A stretch of DNA of 64,000 nucleotides, from NCBI RefSeq assembly GCF_015024225.1, contig NZ_JACJGM010000018.1:53445-117444 (forward strand), read 5' to 3'. The DNA comes from Nocardioides lijunqiniae (lineage in GTDB: Bacteria; Actinomycetota; Actinomycetes; Propionibacteriales; Nocardioidaceae). Positions 41,120 to 48,024 of this stretch are shown here, piece after piece. The notes under the pieces were generated by a model, which searched no databases, was not told the origin of the DNA, and saw nothing but the letters and a program-made list of their open reading frames with translations. Numbering within the stretch: position 1 is the stretch's first letter; each line of letters opens with the position of its first letter. Position numbers and translations under genes: made by a program.

Positions 41120-41767
41120 TTAGTCGCCGTCTCGCTTCTCGACCAGACGCGCGGCCAAGGGCCGCAAACCTGCTTCGGTAACTCTGCCGATCGCGCGCAG
41201 TACTCCTTGCTGCCAGACCAACCCCTCGATCCTGGGGTCGGGATGTACCAGTAGGGCGAGGAGCTGCGCCTCAAGTTCTCCAGGCACGTCTCGATGTACT
41301 GCGCCGAGCGAGTGAGCGACTGCCAGCACGTATTCGCGGACAGTCACCGTTCGCCCGTCGAAAACACCGACCTGGTGCTTCAACCAACCATCGCGAGTGA
41401 GCTTGATCGGCTCATCACTGTTTCCGCACGGCACCCGAGGGTCGAGGCAGTCCCCGTGATTCAGGAGCCTTACTCCCGGAGAGGCTCTCTGCATCTGAGA
41501 GTGGTGCATGGGTCGGGCGAAGAAGTGAATGGCAAGTCGCTCGCGCCGGTTGGCGAGGTCGAACAACGGTCTCTTGTCGATGAGCAGGGCACGGATCAGA
41601 CCTGCTGCGCCGAGAGTCTCGAACCAGTCCGCCTGCTCAAGGTCGCAGCGAGCTCTCAGGTCGTCGAGACTCCGCACAAACAAGCGTCGAGTGTGATGGT
41701 CCCAACGGGCCTGCGACCCGTCGTCAAGCTGCGATGCAGGGCGTTCCTGCCGTCCTCGTTTACTCAT
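41120..41767 (-). CDS. Unknown accessory protein (moron)
   Basis: A 215-aa soluble protein with TACGCT five bases before its ATG, hence its own leaderless promoter. Lower codon bias marks it as acquired. Visible segments are RRLFVRSLDDLRARCDLEQA, LIRALLIDKRPLFDLANRRE, IHFFARP and a helical C-terminus (YVLAVAHSLGAV). The conserved-looking LIDKxPLFDxANR motif suggests a defined family, but I do not recognise it. A defence or exclusion role is possible. Confidence 0.55.
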   Translation of the reverse strand: MSKRGRQERPASQLDDGSQARWDHHTRRLFVRSLDDLRARCDLEQADWFETLGAAGLIRALLIDKRPLFDLANRRERLAIHFFARPMHHSQMQRASPGVRLLNHGDCLDPRVPCGNSDEPIKLTRDGWLKHQVGVFDGRTVTVREYVLAVAHSLGAVHRDVPGELEAQLLALLVHPDPRIEGLVWQQGVLRAIGRVTEAGLRPLAARLVEKRDGD

Positions 41768-41841
41768 GGCGCAGCGTAGGGCTCAACCACCTGTGTGCGC
41801 AGCCCAGCAGGCCGTTACGACCGCGGAAATCAACCTCACGA

Positions 41842-41856
41842 CCGCCCGACGGGCGG
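41842..41856. other. Small hairpin before the lysis genes
   Basis: CCGCCC-GAC-GGGCGG. A related hairpin (CCGCCCG...CGGGCGG) lies at 42846-42867 before the amidase gene. Both stand in short gaps just ahead of ribosome sites and may tune translation or processing of the lysis transcript. Confidence 0.35.
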
Positions 41857-41880
41857 CCCCGACCCACGCCAGGAGCCGCT

Positions 41881-42339
41881 GTGAACATGGTGCTGCCCGT
41901 TCCCACCGTTGAACCAGACGTCATGACCAAGCGCGCCCGCGGCTACCTCACCGTCACCGCGCTGCGGCACGTCGCCGTCGGCATCGTGTGCCTCGCGCTC
42001 CCGAACGACTTCAAGGGCGACAGCTACCAGATCATCATCGAGGTGCTCCCCATCGGGCTGTGGGGGCTCCTCTTCCTCGCGGGAGGCGCGCACCTGGGCT
42101 ACGCCGCGGTGAAGGGCGACGAGCGGCAGGCCCGCATCGGGCTGTCGCTCTCGGCCGTGTCGACGAGCCTCTGGGCCGCCGGCTTCTTCATGGCGTACTT
42201 CGTCGGCGGGATCGTCACCCTGATCGGCGGGATCCTCTGGACCGCGCTCACGCTCAAGGACCTGGTCGTGTGCGCCCAGCCCATGCGTAGCCCGTTCGAG
42301 CGGATCACGAGGGAGTACGTCGGACCCCAGGCCCGGTGA
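41881..42339 (+). CDS. Four-TM membrane protein
   Basis: A 152-aa integral membrane protein with four hydrophobic stretches (LTVTALRHVAVGIVCLAL, IIEVLPIGLWGLLFLAGGAH, IGLSLSAVSTSLWAAGFFMA, FVGGIVTLIGGILWTALTL). The GTG start has CAGGAG upstream. It begins the lysis region and is a candidate holin partner or tail-associated membrane protein. Confidence 0.68.
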   Translation: MNMVLPVPTVEPDVMTKRARGYLTVTALRHVAVGIVCLALPNDFKGDSYQIIIEVLPIGLWGLLFLAGGAHLGYAAVKGDERQARIGLSLSAVSTSLWAAGFFMAYFVGGIVTLIGGILWTALTLKDLVVCAQPMRSPFERITREYVGPQAR

Positions 42340-42830
42340 TCATCATGATCATCGCCCAGGCGATCGACGGCACCGTCGCCACCTACATCACAGCCTGCGT
42401 CGGCGCCGCCGTCGGGCTCGGCGGCCTCTGGCTCAATCGGATCTCCCAGCGCGAGCAGAACCGCCAACAGCGCGCCGCGAACAAGGTCGCTGAGGACCGT
42501 GCCGACCTGGACGAGACCGCCCAGGCGCTCGCTGCCACCGTCCGCCGAGCCGAGCTCGCTGAGGCCGGTGAGGACCGCAAGCAGAAGCGCATCGACCAGC
42601 TCGAGGACGAGATCGAGGAGGAGCGCTCCCTGCGCCGCGTGCTGTTCTCGGCGCAGGAGGCGCGCTGTCGCGAGGTCCAGGCGCAACTGACCGACGCGCT
42701 GATCACCCTTCGAGGCGTGGTGACCGACGAGATCGCCGCCGCGGCCGCGACCACGGCGCTGATGCTCTCCACTCCGCACCCCCACCAGCTGCCGCCCCCG
42801 GGCGACGGCGACAAGCCGGACCTGCCCTGA
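42336..42830 (+). CDS. Membrane-anchored coiled-coil protein
   Basis: A 164-aa protein with an N-terminal TM helix (ATYITACVGAAVGLGGLWL) followed by a long charged coiled coil (about 38-115, e.g. RKQKRIDQLEDEIEEERSLR) and a Pro-rich end. It is of the kind found in actinophage lysis cassettes as a spanin- or holin-like accessory. GTGA overlap with the upstream gene. Confidence 0.65.
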   Translation: MIIMIIAQAIDGTVATYITACVGAAVGLGGLWLNRISQREQNRQQRAANKVAEDRADLDETAQALAATVRRAELAEAGEDRKQKRIDQLEDEIEEERSLRRVLFSAQEARCREVQAQLTDALITLRGVVTDEIAAAAATTALMLSTPHPHQLPPPGDGDKPDLP

Positions 42831-42845
42831 CCCTCCGCCTCCGCA

Positions 42846-42867
42846 CCGCCCGACTCATCACGGGCGG
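42846..42867. other. Hairpin before the endolysin gene
   Basis: CCGCCCG (42846-42852) pairs with CGGGCGG (42861-42867) around an 8-base loop. It is related to the hairpin at 41842 and lies 32 bases before the amidase start. Confidence 0.35.
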
Positions 42868-42898
42868 CGATCACCCCTGCCCGAAGGAGTACCTCGAC

Positions 42899-43513
42899 AT
42901 GGCCACCATCACCCAGCGCGTCGTCCGCAACGCCCGCCGCCGCGGCCTCACCGTCCTCACCCGCCCCCAGTGGGGCTCGCGGTACGGCTCCGTCTACGTG
43001 TGGCGCCGGCTCTTCAAGCGGGCCCACCAGCCGGCCGACACGGTCGTGCAGCACATCACGGTGACCTTCGACTCCGGCAAGCTCGTGGGCGACTTCAAGA
43101 CCGACATGCGCACCATCGAGCGCATCGGCTACGAGCGGTTCAAGTCCGGCTTCTCGTACAACTTCGCCGTCGACATGCGCGACGGAACCATCGGCGTCGG
43201 CCAGCCCCTCGATGCCAAGGGCACCCACACCGTGAACGACAAGAACGTCCGCGGTTTCTCCCGGGACCAGAACCTCAGGGCCCGCGCGATCGCCGTGATC
43301 GGGATGCCTGGCGACCAGCTGAGTAAGGACGCGGAGGCCGCGATCGTGCAGCTGCTCGCCGCGATGGTTGACGAGGGCGCGGTGACACCCGGCTTCGACT
43401 ACGAGCCGCACTCGAAGTTCGCGTACAAGGACTGCCCCTGTGGCCCGACCCGGGACCGGATGCCCGCCATCCGCGCAGCGGTGAACAAGGCCGTCCGGCG
43501 CCCGAAGCGATGA
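42899..43513 (+). CDS. Endolysin: PGRP-type N-acetylmuramoyl-L-alanine amidase
   Basis: A 204-aa amidase_2/PGRP protein. Zn ligands are the first H in VVQHITVTF (H52) and the later HxxxxxxxDC pattern in PHSKFAYKDCPC. A central SYNFAVDMRDGTIGVGQPLD segment is typical. It cleaves the MurNAc-L-Ala bond. There is no signal peptide, so it depends on the holin. It lies within the lysis cassette with a GAAGGAG ribosome site. Confidence 0.88.
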   Translation: MATITQRVVRNARRRGLTVLTRPQWGSRYGSVYVWRRLFKRAHQPADTVVQHITVTFDSGKLVGDFKTDMRTIERIGYERFKSGFSYNFAVDMRDGTIGVGQPLDAKGTHTVNDKNVRGFSRDQNLRARAIAVIGMPGDQLSKDAEAAIVQLLAAMVDEGAVTPGFDYEPHSKFAYKDCPCGPTRDRMPAIRAAVNKAVRRPKR

Positions 43514-44343
43514 GCGTTACGGCGGCGCGCGCTGGGACGGGCCTGCTTCCGGCTGCCCGGGAGCTCCACCTCCTCCCGTCCCGCTGGGACCGGCCCGGAC
43601 GGTGGTTGCTGTCGGCGGTGGTCCGCTCGAAGCGCATGGGCGCCGTCTCCTGCGCCATCACCGAGGCCGCCGACGGCAACCGTCCGCACACCCTTGTCAG
43701 GGGATGCCGCCTCATGGGCTGGGGCGTGCTCCAGGACCGGTCCCCGTGGTGGATGGGCGAGTGCGCGATCGCCTACGACCTCGAACTCGACGTCGCCTGG
43801 TGGAAGGCCATGGAGGTCGGCCCCGACCTCGGCCCGGGCCTCCCATCCGTGGCGATCCTCGCGGTGTTCGATGACCCCGCGACGGGCCTGCGCTACCTGA
43901 CCGGCACCTCGCATCTGCCGTCCGCCGTCGAGGGCGACATGGCCCGCAAGCGCCACACCCAGCGCGTCGGCGCCTACCAGCGCGCCGCCCTGAACTACCG
44001 CCGTGAGGTGCGCAAGGCCCGACGCAAGCACCGCCCCGACGTGTCCGCTGTCGGCGCCGACTGGAACCTCAACGGCCTCCACCTCTGGGCCAGGGTCTAC
44101 ATCCGCTCGCTACTGCCCGGCCACCGGCTGCTCTGGTCCCGCAAGGGCGGCACCCATGGTCCCCGACAGATCGACCTCTTCCTGGTCTGGCTGAGCAAGA
44201 AGGCCAGACGGGTCCTGCGGCGCCCCGTCCGGTCCCGAATCCTGCCCAAGCACCGCCACTCCGACCACCGCGGCGTCGCCCTCCAGCTGCGCCTTCGGCG
44301 TCGGCGCCGTCGCATCCTCACCACCACCAAGGAGAAGCCATGA
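43510..44343 (+). CDS. Endonuclease/exonuclease/phosphatase-fold protein
   Basis: A 277-aa protein of the EEP (DNase I-like) superfamily. The later motifs are present: GADWNLNG (metal-binding D/N), and SDHRGVALQL with the catalytic DH. The early NE motif region is weaker. The C-terminus is very basic. It overlaps the amidase gene (ATGA). EEP proteins of this type are frequent in actinophage lysis cassettes, with unknown substrate (lipid, DNA or RNA). Confidence 0.75.
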   Translation: MSVTAARAGTGLLPAARELHLLPSRWDRPGRWLLSAVVRSKRMGAVSCAITEAADGNRPHTLVRGCRLMGWGVLQDRSPWWMGECAIAYDLELDVAWWKAMEVGPDLGPGLPSVAILAVFDDPATGLRYLTGTSHLPSAVEGDMARKRHTQRVGAYQRAALNYRREVRKARRKHRPDVSAVGADWNLNGLHLWARVYIRSLLPGHRLLWSRKGGTHGPRQIDLFLVWLSKKARRVLRRPVRSRILPKHRHSDHRGVALQLRLRRRRRRILTTTKEKP

Positions 44344-44744
44344 CCGACCCCGACTACAGCACCTCGAGCACCAACGTCCCTCAGCCAGCTGCCGAGGTCG
44401 TGCCGGTCACGGCCAACCCCGACGACGGGTCCACCCGCACCGCCGTCGTGGTCTCCCCCACCCAGGTCCGCCGCCCCTGGCGGTCGACTGCCCGGACGTT
44501 CCTCCAGGCGCTCATCCCGACCGTGCTCGCGCTCGGCGTGATTGTCCCGGAGGTCGTGAAGATCATCCTCGACGAGACCGGCGACGCCATGCCCCCGCGG
44601 CTCCGCCTGATCCTGCTCGGCATCTCGGCCGGTGTCGCCGGCGTCGCGGCCGCCCTGGCGCGGATCATGGCGATCCCGGCCGTGGAGGTCCTGCTGCGCC
44701 GGTTCAAGCTGACGCAGTTCCTCGCGGCCGCGCCCAAGCAGTAG
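44340..44744 (+). CDS. Holin-like two-TM protein
   Basis: A 134-aa protein with a 50-residue soluble N-terminus, then TM1 (LQALIPTVLALGVIVPEVV) and TM2 (LRLILLGISAGVAGVAAALA), and a short basic tail. It directly follows the endolysin and EEP genes, the expected holin position. Ser/Thr-rich N-terminus. Confidence 0.72.
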   Translation: MTDPDYSTSSTNVPQPAAEVVPVTANPDDGSTRTAVVVSPTQVRRPWRSTARTFLQALIPTVLALGVIVPEVVKIILDETGDAMPPRLRLILLGISAGVAGVAAALARIMAIPAVEVLLRRFKLTQFLAAAPKQ

Positions 44745-44746
44745 CC

Positions 44747-44878
44747 GTGCACCGGCCGCGACCCGGCTTCGTGCTGGGCTTCGGTCTCGGGTCCCTCACT
44801 GTGCTCGCCGTCGACCTCTGGACGCACCTCCAGCTCGGCGACGGTCTCCGCGGCTTCCTCCACCGCACGCCCCTCTGA
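44747..44878 (+). CDS. Small one-TM protein, 43 aa
   Basis: A GTG-started frame right after the holin-like gene. A hydrophobic helix (GFVLGFGLGSLTVLAVDLW) follows a basic N-terminus. Possible lysis accessory (antiholin-like). A strong terminator follows 18 bases downstream. Confidence 0.48.
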   Translation: MHRPRPGFVLGFGLGSLTVLAVDLWTHLQLGDGLRGFLHRTPL

Positions 44879-44896
44879 CCCGCTACCGACGGGAAC

Positions 44897-44934
44897 ACCG
44901 CCCCCACCCAGGCTCCGGCCCGGGTGGGGGCGGT
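44897..44934 (+). terminator. Strong hairpin terminator closing the late operon
   Basis: ACCGCCCCCACCC (44897-44909) pairs perfectly with GGGTGGGGGCGGT (44922-44934), a 13-bp stem with a 12-base loop. It lies after the last lysis gene. There is no clear T-run, as usual in high-GC actinobacteria. Confidence 0.8.
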
Positions 44935-44981
44935 CTCGTGCGTCTGGACCTGATGGCTGCCCGGCATCAGGCTGTGGGCTT

Positions 44982-45071
44982 ATGGACGGCTTCCTCGTGC
45001 TCACCCACTTCGCCGCGGCCGCCGGCGGCATCCTCATCGGCATGTGGCTCCGCGAGCGCCATCCCCGGTGA
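44982..45071 (+). CDS. Tiny one-TM ORF, 29 aa
   Basis: A 29-aa frame (FLVLTHFAAAAGGILIGMWL then RERHPR), one hydrophobic helix with a basic end, after the late terminator. No ribosome site stands out. Tentative. Confidence 0.3.
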   Translation: MDGFLVLTHFAAAAGGILIGMWLRERHPR

Positions 45072-45265
45072 TGGCGGGCTGCCGCCGCCGGCATGGGGTC
45101 CGGCGGCGGCAGCGCGAGTCCGTGGCGGCCACGTCCCGGTCGCAGCGCCCTCGAGGACAACGGCGCGGTGCCACCACGACTTCCCCGCAAGGATCCATCC
45201 GCCCGGCGGCTGCCGTCATCCCCAGGTTGGGGGAAGCACGTGCAGGTGGCGTCGACGCCTCGTCC

Positions 45266-45271
45266 TACGCT
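45266..45271 (+). promoter_or_regulatory. Leaderless promoter -10 box (TACGCT)
   Basis: TACGCT lies exactly at -12 to -7 before the ATG at 45278, so transcription should start at the ATG. The 200 bases upstream of it hold no convincing gene. Confidence 0.65.
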
Positions 45272-45277
45272 CGGATC

Positions 45278-45436
45278 ATGCAGCTGCACGCCTCCGCCCG
45301 CCCCGCCGACGACCAGACCGCCGAGCCCCACCGCTGGACCGTCACTGCCGACACCTACGACGACGCGCTCACCGAGGCGAAGGCCTCCGTTCCTGAGGGG
45401 TGGATCCTGCAGCACGTCCAGGTCGACCGCTCGTGA
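45278..45436 (+). CDS. Small protein, 52 aa
   Basis: A soluble protein with a strand (HRWTVTADTYDDALTEAKAS) and a second strand (EGWILQHVQVDR). It starts at an ATG with an ideally placed leaderless -10 box, so it is probably expressed alone or with the next, GTGA-coupled gene in the lysogen. Function unknown. Confidence 0.6.
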   Translation: MQLHASARPADDQTAEPHRWTVTADTYDDALTEAKASVPEGWILQHVQVDRS

Positions 45437-45678
45437 CGTACCGCCGCTCCGACCCCTTCGACCCGCCCATGGTCGAGGTCCTGGAGGACGACCAGTGGTG
45501 GGACGGCCACGTCGAGGCCCAGGAGCAGCGCGAGGGCGTGTGGTGGGCGAAGGTCCGCTACCGCCGCGACGACGGCCAGCACGGCGCCTGGTTCCCCGCC
45601 GACCGGCTCCGTCCCGACGAGACCGACTGGTCCCGAGGCCGCGACAGCGCCGCCACTCCTTCGGGTGAAAATCCCTGA
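45433..45678 (+). CDS. Small protein, 81 aa (SH3/Tudor-like)
   Basis: Coupled by GTGA to the preceding gene. The sequence MVEVLEDDQWWDGHVEAQEQ, then VWWAKVRYRRDDGQHGAWFP, has the short strand pattern of an SH3/Tudor-like barrel as in DUF-type phage proteins. Function unknown. Confidence 0.6.
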   Translation: MTYRRSDPFDPPMVEVLEDDQWWDGHVEAQEQREGVWWAKVRYRRDDGQHGAWFPADRLRPDETDWSRGRDSAATPSGENP

Positions 45679-45744
45679 TCGTCAGACAGTGACGACGACC
45701 ACGCCTACGGTCACCGGATCAAGACCTCGACCTTGGGAGAGCAC

Positions 45745-46446
45745 ATGATCCGACGCACCACGGCCTACCTCGCCAGCCTCATCATCGCCCTGGCCGGCGC
45801 CCTCGCGCTCGTCTCCGCGCCGACCGCCCAGGCAGCCGACAAGGACTGCGGCGACTTCCCCAACCAGGCCGCCGCCCAGAACTTCTACATCAACAACGGC
45901 GGCCCCGACTCCGACCCACACGGCCTCGACTCCGAGGGCGACGGAGTCGCCTGCGAGTCCCTGCCCTGCCCCTGCTCCGACGACCAGGGCGGAGGAGGTG
46001 GCGGGAACGGCAACAACAACCCGCCCAAGGACCCCATCCTGAAGCAGAAGGCCCGCGTGCTGCGCGTCATCGACGGCGACACCGTCAAGGTCAAGCTCAT
46101 CGGCGGCCCCAAGCGCGACGTCCGGATCCTCGGCATCGACACCCCCGAGGTCCACGGCGGTGTCGAGTGCGGCGGCCGGGTCGCCTCCAGGGCCGCGAAG
46201 AAGATGCTCCCCCGCGGCACCCGGGTCCTGCTGACCTCCGACCGCTCGCAGCGCCTGAAGGACCGCTACGGCCGGCTCCTGCGCTACATCGAGAAGGGCA
46301 AGACCGACATCGGCCGCAAGCAGCTGCGCCGCGGCAACGCCACCGTCTACGTCGTGGGCAAGCCCTTCAAGCGGGTCAAGACCTACCGCGCCACCCAGGC
46401 CTCGGCGAAGGTCAACAACGTCGGGATCTGGAAGAACTGCCGCTGA
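45745..46446 (+). CDS. Secreted thermonuclease-like nuclease with Excalibur motif
   Basis: A 233-aa protein. It has a signal peptide (residues 1-30, LIIALAGALALVSAPTAQA). An Excalibur-type calcium motif follows (LDSEGDGVACES, about 60-71) with nearby cysteine pairs. After a Gly/Asn linker comes a staphylococcal-nuclease domain (RVLRVIDGDTVKVKLIGG, VRILGIDTPEV, LKDRYGRLLRYI) with the expected D, R and E/D residues. It would cut nucleic acid outside the cell. GGGAG precedes the ATG. A TTG further upstream is less likely. Excalibur is usually C-terminal, so this order is unusual. Confidence 0.85.
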   Translation: MIRRTTAYLASLIIALAGALALVSAPTAQAADKDCGDFPNQAAAQNFYINNGGPDSDPHGLDSEGDGVACESLPCPCSDDQGGGGGGNGNNNPPKDPILKQKARVLRVIDGDTVKVKLIGGPKRDVRILGIDTPEVHGGVECGGRVASRAAKKMLPRGTRVLLTSDRSQRLKDRYGRLLRYIEKGKTDIGRKQLRRGNATVYVVGKPFKRVKTYRATQASAKVNNVGIWKNCR

Positions 46447-46460
46447 TCCACTAGCCGCCT

Positions 46461-46500
46461 GTCCGGCCCCTTCCTGGCTCACGCCGGGGAGGGGCCGGAC
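46461..46500 (+). terminator. Hairpin terminator after the nuclease
   Basis: GTCCGGCCCC (46461-46470) pairs with GGGGCCGGAC (46491-46500), 10 bp with a 20-base loop that can pair further. It lies 15 bases after the nuclease stop. Confidence 0.72.
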
Positions 46501-46534
46501 TGCTGTGTCGGCGGCGCCCCCTAGCCTCGCCCGC

Positions 46535-46792
46535 ATGACGACCTGGGGGGCCGGACTAACTGTCCGCGAGCACATGACACTGCAGCTGGCGGGGCAGCGC
46601 TTCGCCTTCGAGGGCGTCCGCGTCACCAGGGCCCGCGACGAGCTCGGCTACTCCGAGACCCGCTTCTGGCAGGTCGTCGACGCCCTTCTCGAGCACCCCG
46701 GCGCGCTGGCCGCGCACCCGAGCCTCGTGCGCCGGCTGCAGCGCGTCCGTGACGCCCGCCGGGCCGCGCGCAGCGGCCGCGCCGCGTCCTAG
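46535..46792 (+). CDS. DUF3263-family protein
   Basis: An 85-aa protein with the DUF3263 pattern: helix (VRVTRARDELGYSETRFWQV), VVDALLEHPGALAAHPSLVR, then RLQRVRDARRAARSGR. It is probably a small HTH-like DNA-binding protein known from actinobacterial chromosomes and phages. TAGCCT seven bases before the ATG suggests leaderless transcription, so the ATG is preferred over 46505. Its stop overlaps the stop of the integrase on the other strand. Confidence 0.78.
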   Translation: MTTWGAGLTVREHMTLQLAGQRFAFEGVRVTRARDELGYSETRFWQVVDALLEHPGALAAHPSLVRRLQRVRDARRAARSGRAAS

Positions 46793-47694
46793 AGGTTGTC
46801 CATCGGCGAGCGGCCCTTGTAGGCCTCCCTCGCCCGCTCCGCCCGTGTCGCCGCGGCGTACCGCGTGACCATCTGCCGCGACCGCCACCCCGCGAGCTCC
46901 ATCAGGTCGCCCTCCGCCCCGCCCGCGCGCAGCCAGGCGTCAGCGAACCCGTGCCGGAACATGTGCGCGTGCAGCGCGGGGACCCCGGCCTGCGCGCCGC
47001 GGCGCTTCAGCATCTGGTGCACCCCGTTCGCCGTCATGGCGCGCCCGTCCTTGCCCGAGAGCCACAGCCACGGACCCTCGGCGTACGACTGCCGCCCCCG
47101 GACCCGGAGGTAGCGGTCGATCGCGCGCGCGGTCCGCGCCCCGAAGGGCAGCACCCGCTCCCGGTTGCCCTTCCCGGTGATGAGCAGCGTCCGGCCGCGC
47201 AGGTCGAGGTTCTCCAGCTTCGCGACCGCGATCTCGGAGAGCCGGGCGCCGGTGTCGGCGTAGAGCAGGATGATCGCTTGGTCGCGGCGGTCGACGAGGT
47301 AGGGCCCGTCGCAGGCCGCGATGACGGCCTTCAGCTGGTCGACGCTGAGGAACTCGACGACCTTCTCGGGCAGCGCGGGCGCCTTCACGACCGCCATCGG
47401 GTTGGCCGGGATCTCGCCTTCCTCGGCGGCCCAGGCGAAGAACGACCGCAGCCCGTTCCACCTGGTGCGCGACGTCGACGCGGACCGGGTCTCCTTGAGC
47501 TCGATGAGCCAGGTGCGGAGCAGCTCGGTGGTGATCCGGTCGGGGTCGGTGGGGTGGTCGCCGTCGATGAGCCACCGGACGAACAGGTGCAGGGAGTCGC
47601 GGTAGTTCCCCACGGTGCGGGGGCTCTTGGCCTCGGCCTCGAGGGTGAGGGTCCACGACTCGATGAGCGCGTGGAGCGCGGTCGGGTTCGGCAT
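46789..47694 (-). CDS. int: Tyrosine recombinase (phage integrase)
   Basis: A 301-aa XerC/D-like integrase. The SAM-like N-terminal core-binding domain (about 1-105) is followed by the catalytic domain with R151 (TGARLSE), K175 (GKGNRER), H244xxR247 (HMFRHGF), W270 in place of the second His (GWRSRQ), and nucleophile Y279 (TRYAAAT). All six active-site positions are accounted for. It lies 90 bp from the 3' end of tRNA-Val, the probable attachment gene. Confidence 0.93.
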   Translation of the reverse strand: MPNPTALHALIESWTLTLEAEAKSPRTVGNYRDSLHLFVRWLIDGDHPTDPDRITTELLRTWLIELKETRSASTSRTRWNGLRSFFAWAAEEGEIPANPMAVVKAPALPEKVVEFLSVDQLKAVIAACDGPYLVDRRDQAIILLYADTGARLSEIAVAKLENLDLRGRTLLITGKGNRERVLPFGARTARAIDRYLRVRGRQSYAEGPWLWLSGKDGRAMTANGVHQMLKRRGAQAGVPALHAHMFRHGFADAWLRAGGAEGDLMELAGWRSRQMVTRYAAATRAERAREAYKGRSPMDNL

Positions 47695-47704
47695 CTGCGG
47701 GGGG

Positions 47705-47779
47705 TCCTGACTATGTGGTCAACGAACGGTGTGCTTTCGCAAGCATGTTCGATGCCACCGACATAGCCGCTGGTCAGGA
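47705..47779. promoter_or_regulatory. Nested dyads between integrase and tRNA
   Basis: The 90-bp gap holds TCCTGAC (47705-47711) facing GTCAGGA (47773-47779), CTATGT (47711-47716) facing ACATAG (47761-47766), and TGCTT-TCGC-AAGCA (47732-47745). These may be integrase arm sites, a regulator site at the int promoter, or both. Confidence 0.45.
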
Positions 47780-47784
47780 GGGTT

Positions 47785-47830
47785 TGGTGGGCGCAGAGGG
47801 GATCGAACCCCCGACCACCTCGTTGTAAGC
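47785..47830. other. Probable phage attachment site in tRNA-Val 3' end
   Basis: The integrase is next to the tRNA 3' half, and many such phages use the T-arm or anticodon-stem sequence as the att core. The window lacks the other prophage end, so the core length cannot be read. Inference from position. Confidence 0.45.
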
Positions 47831-47859
47831 GAGGGGCTCTACCGCTGAGCTATACGCCC
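47788..47859 (-). tRNA. tRNA-Val (anticodon TAC)
   Basis: A 72-nt tRNA on the minus strand. Acceptor stem GGGCGTA/TGCGCCC, D-arm with AGCTCAGCGGTAGAGC, anticodon stem-loop CTCGCTTACAACGAG with anticodon TAC, and T-arm GGGGGTTCGATCCCC. The next three bases (47787-47785) encode CCA. The tRNA is complete, so integration restored its 3' end if this is the att site. Confidence 0.95.
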
Positions 47860-47921
47860 GTGCTCGAAGCGGGAGCAGACTACGTGACGGCGGTCCGCCG
47901 TGCGAAAAGGTCCCGAAATGA

Positions 47922-47959
47922 GTTGAACCGCTGGCGTCTCGGGTCACCAGCGGTTCAAC
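47922..47959. terminator. Hairpin, probable terminator of the peroxiredoxin operon
   Basis: GTTGAACCGCTGG (47922-47934) pairs perfectly with CCAGCGGTTCAAC (47947-47959), a 13-bp stem with a 12-base loop. It lies 65 bases beyond the stop of the minus-strand peroxiredoxin gene and upstream of the tRNA. Confidence 0.65.
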
Positions 47960-48024
47960 AGGAAAAATACTAGGGCTTTCCCCGGTGCTCCGTCACCCGT
48001 TCCGCGGAAATCGTCGAGAATTGT

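Larger units (their letters stand above)
1..47787. mobile_element. Siphovirus-type prophage (left end outside window)
   Basis: A near-complete temperate phage genome. It has regulator and recombination genes, helicase, terminase, portal, capsid, tail tube, tape measure, fibre, lysis genes and a tyrosine integrase in canonical siphovirus order. The right boundary is placed at tRNA-Val, because the integrase lies directly beside the tRNA 3' end and everything beyond is housekeeping. No second copy of the tRNA 3' sequence is visible near position 1, so the left attachment site must be upstream of the window. All structural genes look intact, so the element may be inducible. Confidence 0.93.

Noticed and set aside
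47785..47859. Prophage-disrupted tRNA
   Set aside because: All arms pair and CCA is encoded, so tRNA-Val is intact.
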